DNA of 64,000 nt, taken from assembly GCA_018660265.1 (NCBI GenBank), contig JABJKS010000066.1, positions 1-64,000 on the forward strand, in the 5' to 3' direction. Below are positions 42,705 to 51,024 of this stretch, one piece after another (position 1 is the first letter of the stretch; every line of letters begins with the position of its first letter). The notes below the pieces were generated by a model that saw only the letters and a list, made by a program, of their open reading frames with translations, was not told the origin of the DNA and did no database searches. The stretch comes from Rhodospirillaceae bacterium (GTDB lineage: Bacteria > Pseudomonadota > Alphaproteobacteria > GCA-2731375). The translations under genes were made by a program, and so were the position numbers.

Positions 42705-43643
42705 ATGGCGACGTTGATTACAGGTGGTGCGGGGTTCGTCGGGTTGGAGGTCGCGCGGCAATTATTGGATGCCGGCGAAACAGACATAACCGTGTTCAGC
42801 CGCAATCCCTCACCCAACCGTCTTGGCAGCCTGACGGATCGGGTCACCGCCGTCGCCGGTGATGTGGGCAATTTCTCCCACGTCCTGGAAGTGGTCAGGG
42901 ATAGCCGGCCTGACGTAATCTATCACCTGGGCGCCATGTTAACCGGGCCTTCAGATATCGACCCGGCCTCTTCCATCCAGACCAACGCCATGGGGACCTT
43001 CTACGTGCTGGAAGCCGCCCGGCTTTTTGATGTGCGCCAGGTGATCTTTTCCAGCTCCATCGGCAGTTATGGCTATAATATCGATGACAGCGCCCTGAAC
43101 GATACGACCCTGCAGCGCCCAATGACCTTCTATGGCGCGACCAAGGCTTTTGGCGAACACATGGGCCTGCTGTTCAAGCGTAAACACGGCCTTGATTTTC
43201 GCGGCATCCGCTATCCTTCAGTGATCGGACCCGGCGTCACCACGCCCAGCAATGTGCAATATACCTCCTGGATGATCGAGGAAAGCATCAAAGGCAACCC
43301 CTTCACGGTCTGGACCGTACCCGAGACCAAGGTGCCCGTGATGTATATCACCGAGGCGGCAACGGCCACCGTGCAACTGGCCCAGGCACCAATCGACGCC
43401 ATCAAAATGGTCAACTATCTGGTCGACGGCGAAAAGCCCACACCCAACGCGGGCGATATCGCTGACGCGGTGCGGGCAAAGATCCCGAATGCCCAAATCG
43501 ATTTCGTGCCCGACCCAAACAGGGCAATGTTGCACGGTAGATCGCAAAGCATCGACGATAGCTGCGCCCGAGAGGAATGGGGCTGGCAACCAACCCATAG
43601 TCTATCCCGTATGATCGACGAATTTATGGCCGCATTCGCCTAA
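42705..43643 (+). CDS. NAD(P)-dependent epimerase/dehydratase (extended SDR)
   Basis: The 312-aa extended SDR has TGGAGFVGLEVARQLLDAG (about 5-23), the Rossmann motif, and GDVGNFSHVLEVV. The catalytic YGATKAFGE (about 144-152) has Tyr144 and Lys148; the Ser donor lies in SSSIGSYGYN (about 111-120). NAD-dependent sugar epimerases, dihydroflavonol-like reductases and threonine-dehydrogenase-like enzymes share this fold. The C-terminal PNARIDFVPDPNRAML-like stretch (PNAQIDFVPDPNRAML) fits the L-threonine dehydrogenase / nucleoside-sugar branch only loosely. It follows the FAD monooxygenase by 31 nt. Confidence 0.85.
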   Translation: MATLITGGAGFVGLEVARQLLDAGETDITVFSRNPSPNRLGSLTDRVTAVAGDVGNFSHVLEVVRDSRPDVIYHLGAMLTGPSDIDPASSIQTNAMGTFYVLEAARLFDVRQVIFSSSIGSYGYNIDDSALNDTTLQRPMTFYGATKAFGEHMGLLFKRKHGLDFRGIRYPSVIGPGVTTPSNVQYTSWMIEESIKGNPFTVWTVPETKVPVMYITEAATATVQLAQAPIDAIKMVNYLVDGEKPTPNAGDIADAVRAKIPNAQIDFVPDPNRAMLHGRSQSIDDSCAREEWGWQPTHSLSRMIDEFMAAFA

Positions 43644-43778
43644 ACGGGAAACGCGGTGCCCAGAGGCAATACGATCCAACTTCTGACGCATCGTTTTGGG
43701 AAAACCTGAACCCTGGATAGCCATCGGGTGTGCCGTTATAGTGTAGAATCAACCTTTGCAATGCGGCTGAATTCAGTT

Positions 43779-44036
43779 TCAGTCCAGGTCCCGCAAAGCC
43801 AGTACGGCTATATCCACGAAATGTGCGGCTTCATTATGGCCGGTAACATGCAAGTGTTCCGCGAGTTGAGAGATTTGTGCCTTTAGTTGTTGGCTCGAAT
43901 CCTCTACGGATGTCTCATACGACAAATCTGCTTCATTCAAATCGGGTTTAATTTCCTCCAGCACGGCTGACGCCTCCATATGCAAGTATACCAAAAAAGG
44001 ATAGCGGGCCAAAACAGAGTGAGAGTTGTCCGCCAT
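43779..44036 (-). CDS. Small acidic protein of unknown function
   Basis: The 85-aa protein is acidic and mostly helical (EASAVLEEIKPDLNEADLSY, LKAQISQLAEHLHVTGHNEA). No family was recognised. It is encoded divergently from the XRE regulator at 44195, sharing a very AT-rich intergenic region with a dyad (44080-44097). Divergent placement next to a regulator makes joint regulation plausible. The coding call rests on frame length and the AT-rich promoter, not on homology. Confidence 0.5.
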   Translation of the reverse strand: MADNSHSVLARYPFLVYLHMEASAVLEEIKPDLNEADLSYETSVEDSSQQLKAQISQLAEHLHVTGHNEAAHFVDIAVLALRDLD

Positions 44037-44079
44037 TAAGCATATTATTCCTATTTTTTCGTATTTAGTACATTTATTT

Positions 44080-44097
44080 TGTATATTTTTTTATACA
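44080..44097. promoter_or_regulatory. AT-rich dyad between divergent genes
   Basis: TGTATA (44080-44085) and TATACA (44092-44097) form an inverted repeat with a 6-T spacer. They lie within an AT-rich block (44040-44110) between the 85-aa gene and the XRE regulator. It is a candidate operator or promoter for the regulator. Confidence 0.4.
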
Positions 44098-44194
44098 TTT
44101 AATCGTTGTGCCAGGCTGTAACCCAAGCTTGCCTAAACATACAATAATTTCGTACAATCATTGGCTCAGCAAGTCTGCATGAGGGATCTCCCTA

Positions 44195-44626
44195 ATGAAA
44201 ATTGGCAATCGCATTCGTCGTTTCCGCCGCGCGCGCGACATGACCCAGGCTGAGCTGGCCGAAAACCTCGGTTTGACCAAGACAGGGGTTGCATCGTGGG
44301 AGCAAGGGCGGGCTGAACCGCCGCTTTCGCGACTTGACGCCATTGCTTCAGCATTGGAGGTCGATGTTCAGGACATTGCCTTTGGCAAACCACGCGAAGT
44401 AGCACCTTGCCAGCCGGATGTGGATATTATGGGTATCGCGGTGGACCGGGTGGTTGCCCTCGACGGGGCTGCCACGGGCGCGCGGACGCCGGCGGAGCTG
44501 GCGCAGCTTATCTGTAACACTTACGCCATATTGTCGAAAAATCCCGGCATGCCCGAACTTGTATTGATCGATGAGTCAATTCGGGGAATGATGCGCAATG
44601 GGGAGGATGGGGATACGAAGTGGTAG
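44195..44626 (+). CDS. XRE-family HTH regulator
   Basis: The 143-aa protein begins with a Cro/CI-type helix-turn-helix (IGNRIRRFRRARDMTQAELAENLGLTKTGVASWEQGRAEPPLSRL, residues about 2-46), in which TQAELAENLGLTKTGVASWE covers the two helices. The remaining about 80 residues form an unassigned helical part. It overlaps the following PAS-type gene by 7 nt, so the two act together. Autoregulation through the upstream dyad is plausible but unproven. Confidence 0.85.
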   Translation: MKIGNRIRRFRRARDMTQAELAENLGLTKTGVASWEQGRAEPPLSRLDAIASALEVDVQDIAFGKPREVAPCQPDVDIMGIAVDRVVALDGAATGARTPAELAQLICNTYAILSKNPGMPELVLIDESIRGMMRNGEDGDTKW

Positions 44627-45117
44627 TCGTTAACCTCAATGACGCGCGCGCCGATCGCGCGCCTAAATATGAAGAATTAATCGGCAGGAACCTGCTGGAC
44701 AGCGGGGCCATGGCCCTGGCCGCGCCGTGGAAAAACATTGGCGCGAATTGGTCGCCGGCGGAAAAATTCCAATACTTACTTGAAAGCGGCGCGCTTGCGG
44801 ATCGCGCCGCCGTCTACCAACGCCGGGGCGACGATATTGACGAATGGCAGACCGTCTACTGGCGGGGCGATTTCAAGTTTTCAGGTGAGAGCTTTCTATC
44901 ACGCAGTCTTGGTGAAATGCGTGGCTATGCCCCGGTTATCGACATTGCGCTGAATTCCTTCGCCGGTCTCGCCAAAGAGAAAAAGCCAGCCTTCCATCTT
45001 ATATCAGGTCTTATGGCAGGCGAGGTTGTGACCTACACGCGCCTTTGGATGCCGCTTTTGGATGAGCATGGGGAGATCACCCACGTTGTCGCACAAACTT
45101 CTGAACGTTTGGATTAG
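44620..45117 (+). CDS. PAS-like sensor domain protein
   Basis: The 165-aa protein starts with GTG at 44620, inside the last codons of the XRE gene. Its sequence resembles alphaproteobacterial PAS-domain proteins of the short PAS_5-like type (YWRGDFKFSGESFLSRSLGEMRG about 87-109; SERLD end). No catalytic output domain is attached, so it may sense a ligand or redox state and act on the overlapping XRE regulator. Homology is recognised by pattern only. The 45118-45383 interval after it holds no visible gene. Confidence 0.6.
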   Translation: MVVVNLNDARADRAPKYEELIGRNLLDSGAMALAAPWKNIGANWSPAEKFQYLLESGALADRAAVYQRRGDDIDEWQTVYWRGDFKFSGESFLSRSLGEMRGYAPVIDIALNSFAGLAKEKKPAFHLISGLMAGEVVTYTRLWMPLLDEHGEITHVVAQTSERLD

Positions 45118-45383
45118 CTGGACCGGTATCGTTCCAATTGCGCTTCGGAACCCACGTCATTTAACAGCAATTGGCAACAGCCAATGAATTGCGATCTGAT
45201 ATCGCGAACCATTTGTAGCAACGAAATTCATCACCGCCGCATTGGCCTATTCGCGAAGAGTTGAATTAGCGCAATAATTCTGATCCCATGGAGCCGGTTT
45301 GAGAATTGATCGACCCGCAAGCGGAAGCCAATAGCTCGGAGTTAATCTCTATGGCGTACCGATTTAGGAGTGGAGATTAAGCT

Positions 45384-46205
45384 ATGAGTTTTTATGGTCT
45401 ACGGGAAGATGCTGATTACCGCATCATGATGGATCACCTGTCCGCCCTGCAGAAGCTTTTTTCCGACACGGGCGTGCCCAGCTTCTTTAGTGACAATCTG
45501 GTCGCGATCAATCGCAACTTGACTTTCCTCTATGATGAAAAATTCATGAATGCCTTTAAGGCGGCAACGCAAGGGGGAACGGAGGCCGATGAGGCAAAGC
45601 TTTGGCGTTTGCACACCCTGGCCTGGTGTGGTCAAACGGCCTTGTATATCCCTGGTGATTTCGTCGAATGCGGTGTTTACAAGGGTCTTTATTCCGGAAT
45701 GCTGACCGACTACCTTGATTGGTCCACAATCGACCGGCGCTTCTATCTCTACGACACGTTCGCCGGCCTGCCTGATGATTGGTCGACGGAACGGGAACGC
45801 GCAGGCGTGAATGATGTCTACGAATGGGACGGCACCTACGAAAAGGTCTGTGAACGCTTTGCCAAGTATCCAAATGTGGATGTGATCAAGGGCGTGGTAC
45901 CGGATATTTTCGAAGAGACATCGCCAAAGAAAATTGCCTTGCTGCATCTGGATCTTAATGCGGCCCAGGCGGAGGTCGCTGCTTTGGACGCCCTGAAAAG
46001 CAGACTATCGAACGGTGCTATTGTCTTAATGGATGACTTCGGTCGCAAGGAGCAATTGGCCTTGGCGGAAGCTCTGATGGAATGGTGGCTCGTTCATGAT
46101 CATCATATTCTGGAATTGCCAACGGGTCAGGGCATGGTGACGGTCAACGCCGCTAAATTACAGGAAATAGATTTAAAAATGAAAGGTAAGGGGAAAACCG
46201 TATGA
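45384..46205 (+). CDS. TylF/MycF-like O-methyltransferase
   Basis: The 273-aa protein matches the macrocin O-methyltransferase (TylF) family. FVECGVYKGLYSGML (about 93-107) is the SAM-binding entry and YLYDTFAGLPDDWS (about 116-129) is the family's hallmark. LLHLDLNAAQAEVAAL (about 189-204) and IVLMDDFGRKEQLALAEA carry the metal-binding Asp residues. TylF-type enzymes methylate sugar hydroxyls of natural products or glycans. AGGAG lies upstream of the ATG. It overlaps the SDR gene by 4 nt, so the two are coupled. Confidence 0.85.
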   Translation: MSFYGLREDADYRIMMDHLSALQKLFSDTGVPSFFSDNLVAINRNLTFLYDEKFMNAFKAATQGGTEADEAKLWRLHTLAWCGQTALYIPGDFVECGVYKGLYSGMLTDYLDWSTIDRRFYLYDTFAGLPDDWSTERERAGVNDVYEWDGTYEKVCERFAKYPNVDVIKGVVPDIFEETSPKKIALLHLDLNAAQAEVAALDALKSRLSNGAIVLMDDFGRKEQLALAEALMEWWLVHDHHILELPTGQGMVTVNAAKLQEIDLKMKGKGKTV

Positions 46206-47071
46206 GTGGACGATTGGAAAACAAGGTCGCGGTGATTACGGGCGGGGCCAGCGGTATGGGGCAGGCGACGGTTTATCGATTTTTAAACGAAGGCGCCAAG
46301 GTCGTGCTGGGGGACTTAAATGCGCAAACCGGGGCCGAGACCATGGCGGCGATTGAAAAAATGGGTGCCGCCGACCGCGCCGCGTTCCTGGTCACGGACG
46401 TGGCGGAGGAAAAGGATATTGAAGCCCTGGTAACCTGTGCCACATCACAGTTCGGCCGCCTGGATTGCATCTATAACAACGCCGGGATCGGCGGTGCCAT
46501 TGGCCCAATCACCGAAACCCGCGTCGATGAATGGGATTTTACATTCAATGTCCTGGTCCGCAGTGTCTTTCTGGGGATCAAACACGCCGCCAAGGTGATG
46601 CAGGACCAGGGCGAAGGCGGCTCCATCATCTCCACATCGTCCATCGCCGGCCTGGGCGGCGGGGCGGGCCCGCACGCCTATTCCGCGGCCAAGGCAGCCG
46701 TGGCCAATCTAACCCGGGCCGTGTCCGGCGAGTTGGCCCGGCACAGCATTCGGGTCAATGCTATCGCGCCCGGCGTCATTGCCACGCCGTTGTTCCATGC
46801 GGGCCGACCGGAAAAGGCCGAGGCGCTGGCCATGAAGAAGGTGCCCTGGCCACGACTGGGCACAGGCGATGATATTGCGGCCATGGCTGTGTTCCTGGCC
46901 TCGGACGAATCCGAATATGTCTCCGGCCAGAATATGGTGGTGGATGGCGGCGTCACCGCCAATGGCCCGGATATGTGGGGCACGGGCCCGGAAAGTCCGA
47001 TGTTGCGCAAATCCGGCGTCACCCGCGGCAGCACCGGCCTGGGCAACGATATCCGCAACGTCGAAGGTTAA
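46202..47071 (+). CDS. Short-chain dehydrogenase/reductase
   Basis: This 289-aa classical SDR has the NAD(P) motif TGGASGMGQATVYRFL (about 14-29) and NNAGIGG (about 95-101). The active-site Tyr-x-x-x-Lys lies in YSAAKAAVANLTRAVS (about 160-175). VNAIAPGVIATPLF follows as the conserved loop. A C-terminal extension beyond residue 255 (SGQNMVVDGGV... about 240-289) ends with a Gly/Pro-rich tail. The start overlaps the methyltransferase by 4 nt. The convergent gene for an amidohydrolase overlaps its 3' end by 4 nt. The substrate is unknown. Confidence 0.88.
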   Translation: MSGRLENKVAVITGGASGMGQATVYRFLNEGAKVVLGDLNAQTGAETMAAIEKMGAADRAAFLVTDVAEEKDIEALVTCATSQFGRLDCIYNNAGIGGAIGPITETRVDEWDFTFNVLVRSVFLGIKHAAKVMQDQGEGGSIISTSSIAGLGGGAGPHAYSAAKAAVANLTRAVSGELARHSIRVNAIAPGVIATPLFHAGRPEKAEALAMKKVPWPRLGTGDDIAAMAVFLASDESEYVSGQNMVVDGGVTANGPDMWGTGPESPMLRKSGVTRGSTGLGNDIRNVEG

Positions 47072-47982
47072 AGCCGATATGTCCTAACGGCATTGTCATG
47101 AAACAACTTGCGGCGATCAAGATCCGACAAATCTTTGGTGACCTCTAAGAAGCCATTGAAGATGGTGTCAAAACTGCCGGTCAAACGGTCCACGGGGTAG
47201 TTCGAGGCGAACATGCAGCGATCTACCCCGAAGATGCGGATAACATCGCGCACGACGCCGCGCTGTCGTGCCGCGCTCCAGCCATAACCCGCCTCGCCGA
47301 TACCCGAAATTTTGATTGATACATTGGGCTGCGCGGCGACCGCCTCCAAGCTCGCGCGCCAGGCCGCCAAGCCCGTTTCGTGGCGATCTTCGGGCACACC
47401 GGCATGGTTCACGATCATTGGGATGTCGGGGAAGTCCCGGGCCAGATCCGCCGCCTCCCCCAGATGCCAATAGCGGGTCTGCAATTCATAATGCAGACCG
47501 TATTTCGCCAGCTGGCCATAGCCGCGGCGCCACTCCGGGTCTGACATGGAGCCAGGCATTACAGGTATTACAGACATTCCAGGCCGCATTGCATCCGGGT
47601 TGGGCGCAGCTGCTGGTTTCTGCCGCACCGCGCGGACCAGGGGAAAGGCAGCATGGCCGGCCAGGACCGCCTCAATATCGTCTCGGGCGAACCAGGCCTG
47701 ACCGACAATGGCGCTGGGCCGGCCCGTCGCCTCGGCCACATCATGCAGCCAACGGGTCTCCGTCACCGGGTCATCGGGGTTCCATTCCGCCTCCACATGG
47801 ACGCTTGCCACAACCTCGAAGGCAGCCGTGTCCCGGTCATAGTCTGCGGGTAAATAGTCCTGCAACAAAGGCTGGACCGGGCCATAGCGATGGGGCGCAG
47901 GGTCCGGCGCTTCCAGCCAGGGGTAATTGCCCTGGCCCAGACGCCAAAAGTGATGGTGGCAATCCACGATAGGGAATTTCAT
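47068..47982 (-). CDS. Amidohydrolase-family (amidohydrolase 2) protein
   Basis: The 304-aa protein begins with VDCHHHFWRLGQGNYPWLE (about 6-24), the HxH-type metal motif of the amidohydrolase_2 / 2-pyrone-4,6-dicarboxylate lactonase-like group. IPMIVNHAGVPEDRHETG (about 192-209) has a His-Ala/Gly pair and ASNYPVDRLTGSF carries the C-terminal Asp region. Members hydrolyse lactones or decarboxylate aromatic acids. A 4-nt ATGA overlap with the upstream DUF1491 gene shows coupling on the minus strand. The substrate is unknown. Confidence 0.85.
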   Translation of the reverse strand: MKFPIVDCHHHFWRLGQGNYPWLEAPDPAPHRYGPVQPLLQDYLPADYDRDTAAFEVVASVHVEAEWNPDDPVTETRWLHDVAEATGRPSAIVGQAWFARDDIEAVLAGHAAFPLVRAVRQKPAAAPNPDAMRPGMSVIPVMPGSMSDPEWRRGYGQLAKYGLHYELQTRYWHLGEAADLARDFPDIPMIVNHAGVPEDRHETGLAAWRASLEAVAAQPNVSIKISGIGEAGYGWSAARQRGVVRDVIRIFGVDRCMFASNYPVDRLTGSFDTIFNGFLEVTKDLSDLDRRKLFHDNAVRTYRL

Positions 47983-48329
47983 TCAACGATGCCGTCCAAC
48001 AGATGCCGGCCTTCCCGATCCTCTATCTCCAGGACCCAAAGGTCGGGGTCCATATTGTATTGTCGTGCAATATAGGCATCCGCATCCGCCTCTGGCACCA
48101 GATCATCGCCCGTGGCACGACGCCATTGCCGACCCCCATCCAGACTGGTGCCATCCATGCTGTTGGCAGGTGCCAGAACCATACAGCCGGGGCCCAAGTG
48201 ATTGATCTTGATAAAAATGGCCCCCGCCGTGGCATCACCCCGTCGCACCACCATGGCCGGTATGGCCTGGATACCGCATTTGCGAATGTGGGCCTTAACC
48301 CATAAATCCGCTGTAATCCTGGGTGCCAC
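47979..48329 (-). CDS. DUF1491 family protein
   Basis: This 116-aa protein matches the alphaproteobacterial DUF1491 family: LWVKAHIRKCGIQAIPAMVVRRGDATAGAIFIKIN (about 9-43) is its conserved N-terminal half. YIARQYNMDPDLWVLEIEDREGRHL (about 86-110) is the conserved C-terminal part. The family's function is unknown. GTG appears to be the start. The stop overlaps the start of the amidohydrolase (ATGA). Confidence 0.85.
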   Translation of the reverse strand: MAPRITADLWVKAHIRKCGIQAIPAMVVRRGDATAGAIFIKINHLGPGCMVLAPANSMDGTSLDGGRQWRRATGDDLVPEADADAYIARQYNMDPDLWVLEIEDREGRHLLDGIVE

Positions 48330-48340
48330 GGGGCCTTGCC

Positions 48341-48928
48341 TCAGACTTGATCGTGGCGGTGGCAGTCGACCACATGATCATTGATCATGCCCACGGCCTC
48401 CATGAAGGCATAGCAGATGGTCGGTCCGACAAATTTGAAACCGCGCGCTTTCAGATCCTTGGACATGGCCTGACTGGCGGCATCCTGGGTCGGTAAATCG
48501 CCGAGGCTGCGGGCCGTTGTAACCACCGGTTTGCCGTCCACGAATGACCACAGATGATCTGCAAAGCTGCCCTTGCCCGCCGCCATCATATCCAGCCAGA
48601 TTTGGGCCCCCGCAATGGTGCCGGTGATTTTGGCCCGGTTACGGACAATACCCGCATCAGCCATCAAGGCAGCCACCTTCGCCTCGCTGTATTTGGCAAT
48701 AATAGCAGGATCGAAACCATCGAAAGCAGCCCGAAAATTGTCCCGTTTGCGCAAAATGGTAATCCAGGACAGCCCTGCCTGAAATCCGTCCAGGATCAAC
48801 TTCTCGAACAAAGCCTGGTCGTCCCACTCCGGTACGCCCCATTCGGTATCATGATAGGCGATATAGGTCGGGTCTTTATCGCCGCACCAGGCGCAGCGGA
48901 CAATTCCGTCGTCATGGCGAATAGTCAT
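48341..48928 (-). CDS. tag: DNA-3-methyladenine glycosylase I
   Basis: The 195-aa protein matches Tag. RCAWCGDKDPTYIAYHDTEWG (about 10-30) has the zinc-binding CxWC and the conserved DxEWG. FQAGLSWITILRKRDNFRAAF (about 49-69) is the base-binding region, and GFKFVGPTICYAFMEAVGMINDH with a terminal HRH supplies the remaining ligands. It removes 3-methyladenine from DNA. The ATG at 48928 has AAGGA 6 nt upstream. An alternative TTG two codons earlier is less likely. Confidence 0.93.
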   Translation of the reverse strand: MTIRHDDGIVRCAWCGDKDPTYIAYHDTEWGVPEWDDQALFEKLILDGFQAGLSWITILRKRDNFRAAFDGFDPAIIAKYSEAKVAALMADAGIVRNRAKITGTIAGAQIWLDMMAAGKGSFADHLWSFVDGKPVVTTARSLGDLPTQDAASQAMSKDLKARGFKFVGPTICYAFMEAVGMINDHVVDCHRHDQV

Positions 48929-48950
48929 GCCCAATCCTTATTCAGCGGCC

Positions 48951-49859
48951 TCATACAACTTCCGCATTCAAATCGAAATCGGCCCAATCAGGCATTTGTA
49001 TCGTGACCTCTGCCTCACCGGCGCGCAGGCTTTGTCCCAAACCACCCGCATCTGCCAGGCGGTCCAGGCGCACCAGGGCCAGCCCACGATCCTTCTGGCC
49101 GGAGCGCATGGAGGCCACTTCCCGCTCCCCCACCATCAGGGGTGTGCCGGGATCAGGCAACGGGCCGTCAATCAACACCGGTAAAAGGCGCTTACGCACC
49201 AAAGCACGGTATTTGGTGCGGGCGGTCAATTCCTGGCCAACAAAACAACCCTTGTCAAAATCAACGCCATGCAGGACTTCAAAATTGCTTTCCAGCATCA
49301 AGGATTTATCGACCACCAAGTCTGCGCCGCCGTCGGGCAAAGCCAAGCCAAGACGGAAATAGTCATAGGCCGCCGCGTCCGTGGCAACGAGACCCGCCGC
49401 TGTAAATTTTCCGCTTGCTTGGCCGGCGGGTGTCACAATTCTGACACCGGCATCCGCCAATCGCGGGTCCTGATAGGCAAGACCGCCGGCAAATTTCGTG
49501 GCGGCCGCGGCATCCAAGCCCAATGCGGCGTCCACACCAGGGCCAAAGGCGGCGTGAACCTCCCAGTCCGATAAAACCTCGATCTGCACATCTGCGCGCA
49601 AGCGGTACATATTCAAACGCTTGGCCAGATCGTCCAGACGCCCAACCTCCGCCTCTAACAGCAGATCATCGCCTTGCTGCACAATGAAGAAATCAAAGAG
49701 ATATTTGCCCTGAGGCGTTAAAAGGGCACCATAAATGGCCTCTGTCACCGACAGTTTATCAAGATCGCGGGTAATCAAGGCCTGCAGAAAGCTGCGCGCA
49801 TCAGCGCCAGACAATCGCAAGACACCGCGTCCCGGTAATAGGCAATAATTCGCTTCCAT
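48951..49859 (-). CDS. ygfZ: YgfZ/GcvT-like folate-binding protein (Fe-S cluster repair)
   Basis: The 302-aa protein belongs to the YgfZ family: LSGADARSFLQALITRDLDKL (about 16-36), and the invariant DFDKGCFVGQELTARTKYR (about 200-218) with the KGCxxGQE signature cysteine. YgfZ uses tetrahydrofolate to help maintain Fe-S enzymes. The second of two adjacent ATGs (49859) was chosen for its 6-nt spacing to GGGGAG. It lies just upstream of tag, and is divergent from the GT9 gene. Confidence 0.88.
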   Translation of the reverse strand: MEANYCLLPGRGVLRLSGADARSFLQALITRDLDKLSVTEAIYGALLTPQGKYLFDFFIVQQGDDLLLEAEVGRLDDLAKRLNMYRLRADVQIEVLSDWEVHAAFGPGVDAALGLDAAAATKFAGGLAYQDPRLADAGVRIVTPAGQASGKFTAAGLVATDAAAYDYFRLGLALPDGGADLVVDKSLMLESNFEVLHGVDFDKGCFVGQELTARTKYRALVRKRLLPVLIDGPLPDPGTPLMVGEREVASMRSGQKDRGLALVRLDRLADAGGLGQSLRAGEAEVTIQMPDWADFDLNAEVV

Positions 49860-49995
49860 CATTCGCTCCCCACTGGTTATACATGCACTCCGCCATGGCC
49901 CTTGGCAAGGGTCATGGCGGTGGTTCTTGGCAATGGCCATGGCATCCCTTTAAACCACGGTTGCCGCCAATTCATGGGAAGCCAACCGAACGGCG

Positions 49996-51024
49996 ATGAA
50001 AATTCTGTTTATCTCTCATAACCGCCTTGGTGATGCCGTCCTGTCCACGGGATTGCTAAGCCATTTGGCGGAGCGCTATCCCGAGGCGCGGATAACCATC
50101 GCCTGCGGCCCGGTGCCCAGCTCTCTTTTAGCCCTGGCCCCTAATGTCGAGACGGTTGTCGTGATGGACAAGGCACCCCTGGCCGGGCATTGGCGCAAGC
50201 TGTGGCGTCGGTGCATTGGCCAGCGGTGGGATCTGGTGGTGGACTTACGCGCCTCGTTACTGGCGTGGTTGCTATGGGCTAAACAGCGCCGGGTCCTCTC
50301 CGCCAACAGCGATGATCTGCATCGGGTACGCCATGTGGCCGATCTGCTGCACCTGGCCGAGCCCCCGGCCCCGCAATTATGGCTGCGACCGGCGCATAAG
50401 ACCGCCGCCCTCGATCTCCTCCCCACAGGTGGGCCAAATCTGACCCCCCATCAGTCAAGTGCAGGGCCAATTCTGGCCCCCCATCAGTCAAGTGCAGGGC
50501 CAATTCTGGCCCTGGGCCCAACCGCCAATTGGGGCGGCAAACAATGGCCTATCGAGCGTTTTTTGCAACTGGCGCGGCGCTTAACCGGCCCTGATGGCAT
50601 TTTGCCCGATGCACGGATTGCCGTATTCGGCGCAGATAATGAACGACCCGCCGCACAGGCGCTTTTGGACGGCCTGCCCACTGCTCAAGTGGTAGACCTG
50701 ATCGGCCGCATTGATCTGCCAGTTGTGCTGGCCTGCCTAGCGCGCAGCGATCTTTTCATTGGCAACGATTCGGGTCTCATGCACATGGCCGCCGCCGCCC
50801 GCATACCGACCCTGGGCCTGTTCGGTCCCAGCCGCGATGAATTGTATGCCCCCTGGGGCCCTAACGCGGCATGGGTTCGCACGGACCGCAGCTTTGACGA
50901 CATCCGCAACGATCCGGCATACGATTACCGTAAACAGGATAGTTGGATGACCACATTGTCGGTAGACAAGGCAGAGGCAGCGGCACAGGCACTGTACAGG
51001 CGCATGGCGGAGCAGGCGAAATGA
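49996..51024 (+). CDS. Glycosyltransferase family 9 (heptosyltransferase-like)
   Basis: The 342-aa protein has the GT9 N-domain (ILFISHNRLGDAVLSTGLLSHL, about 3-24) and the C-domain site FIGNDSGLMHMAAAARIPTLGLFGPS (about 254-279), typical of ADP-heptose:LPS heptosyltransferases. Residues about 146-172 are an in-frame 11-aa tandem repeat (GPNLTPHQSSA, GPILAPHQSSA), an insertion in the inter-domain linker. It is followed with a 4-nt overlap by a GT2 gene, then GT4 and asnB, indicating LPS core or O-antigen assembly at the cytoplasmic face. Confidence 0.88.
   Translation: MKILFISHNRLGDAVLSTGLLSHLAERYPEARITIACGPVPSSLLALAPNVETVVVMDKAPLAGHWRKLWRRCIGQRWDLVVDLRASLLAWLLWAKQRRVLSANSDDLHRVRHVADLLHLAEPPAPQLWLRPAHKTAALDLLPTGGPNLTPHQSSAGPILAPHQSSAGPILALGPTANWGGKQWPIERFLQLARRLTGPDGILPDARIAVFGADNERPAAQALLDGLPTAQVVDLIGRIDLPVVLACLARSDLFIGNDSGLMHMAAAARIPTLGLFGPSRDELYAPWGPNAAWVRTDRSFDDIRNDPAYDYRKQDSWMTTLSVDKAEAAAQALYRRMAEQAK
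50431..50512 (+). repeat. 33-bp in-frame tandem repeat within the GT9 gene
   Basis: Two full units (50431-50463 and 50464-50496) plus a partial third unit share GGGCCAATTCTGGCCC and CATCAGTCAAGTGCA. Each unit encodes GP(N/I)L(T/A)PHQSSA, so the frame is preserved at any copy number. Confidence 0.9.
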
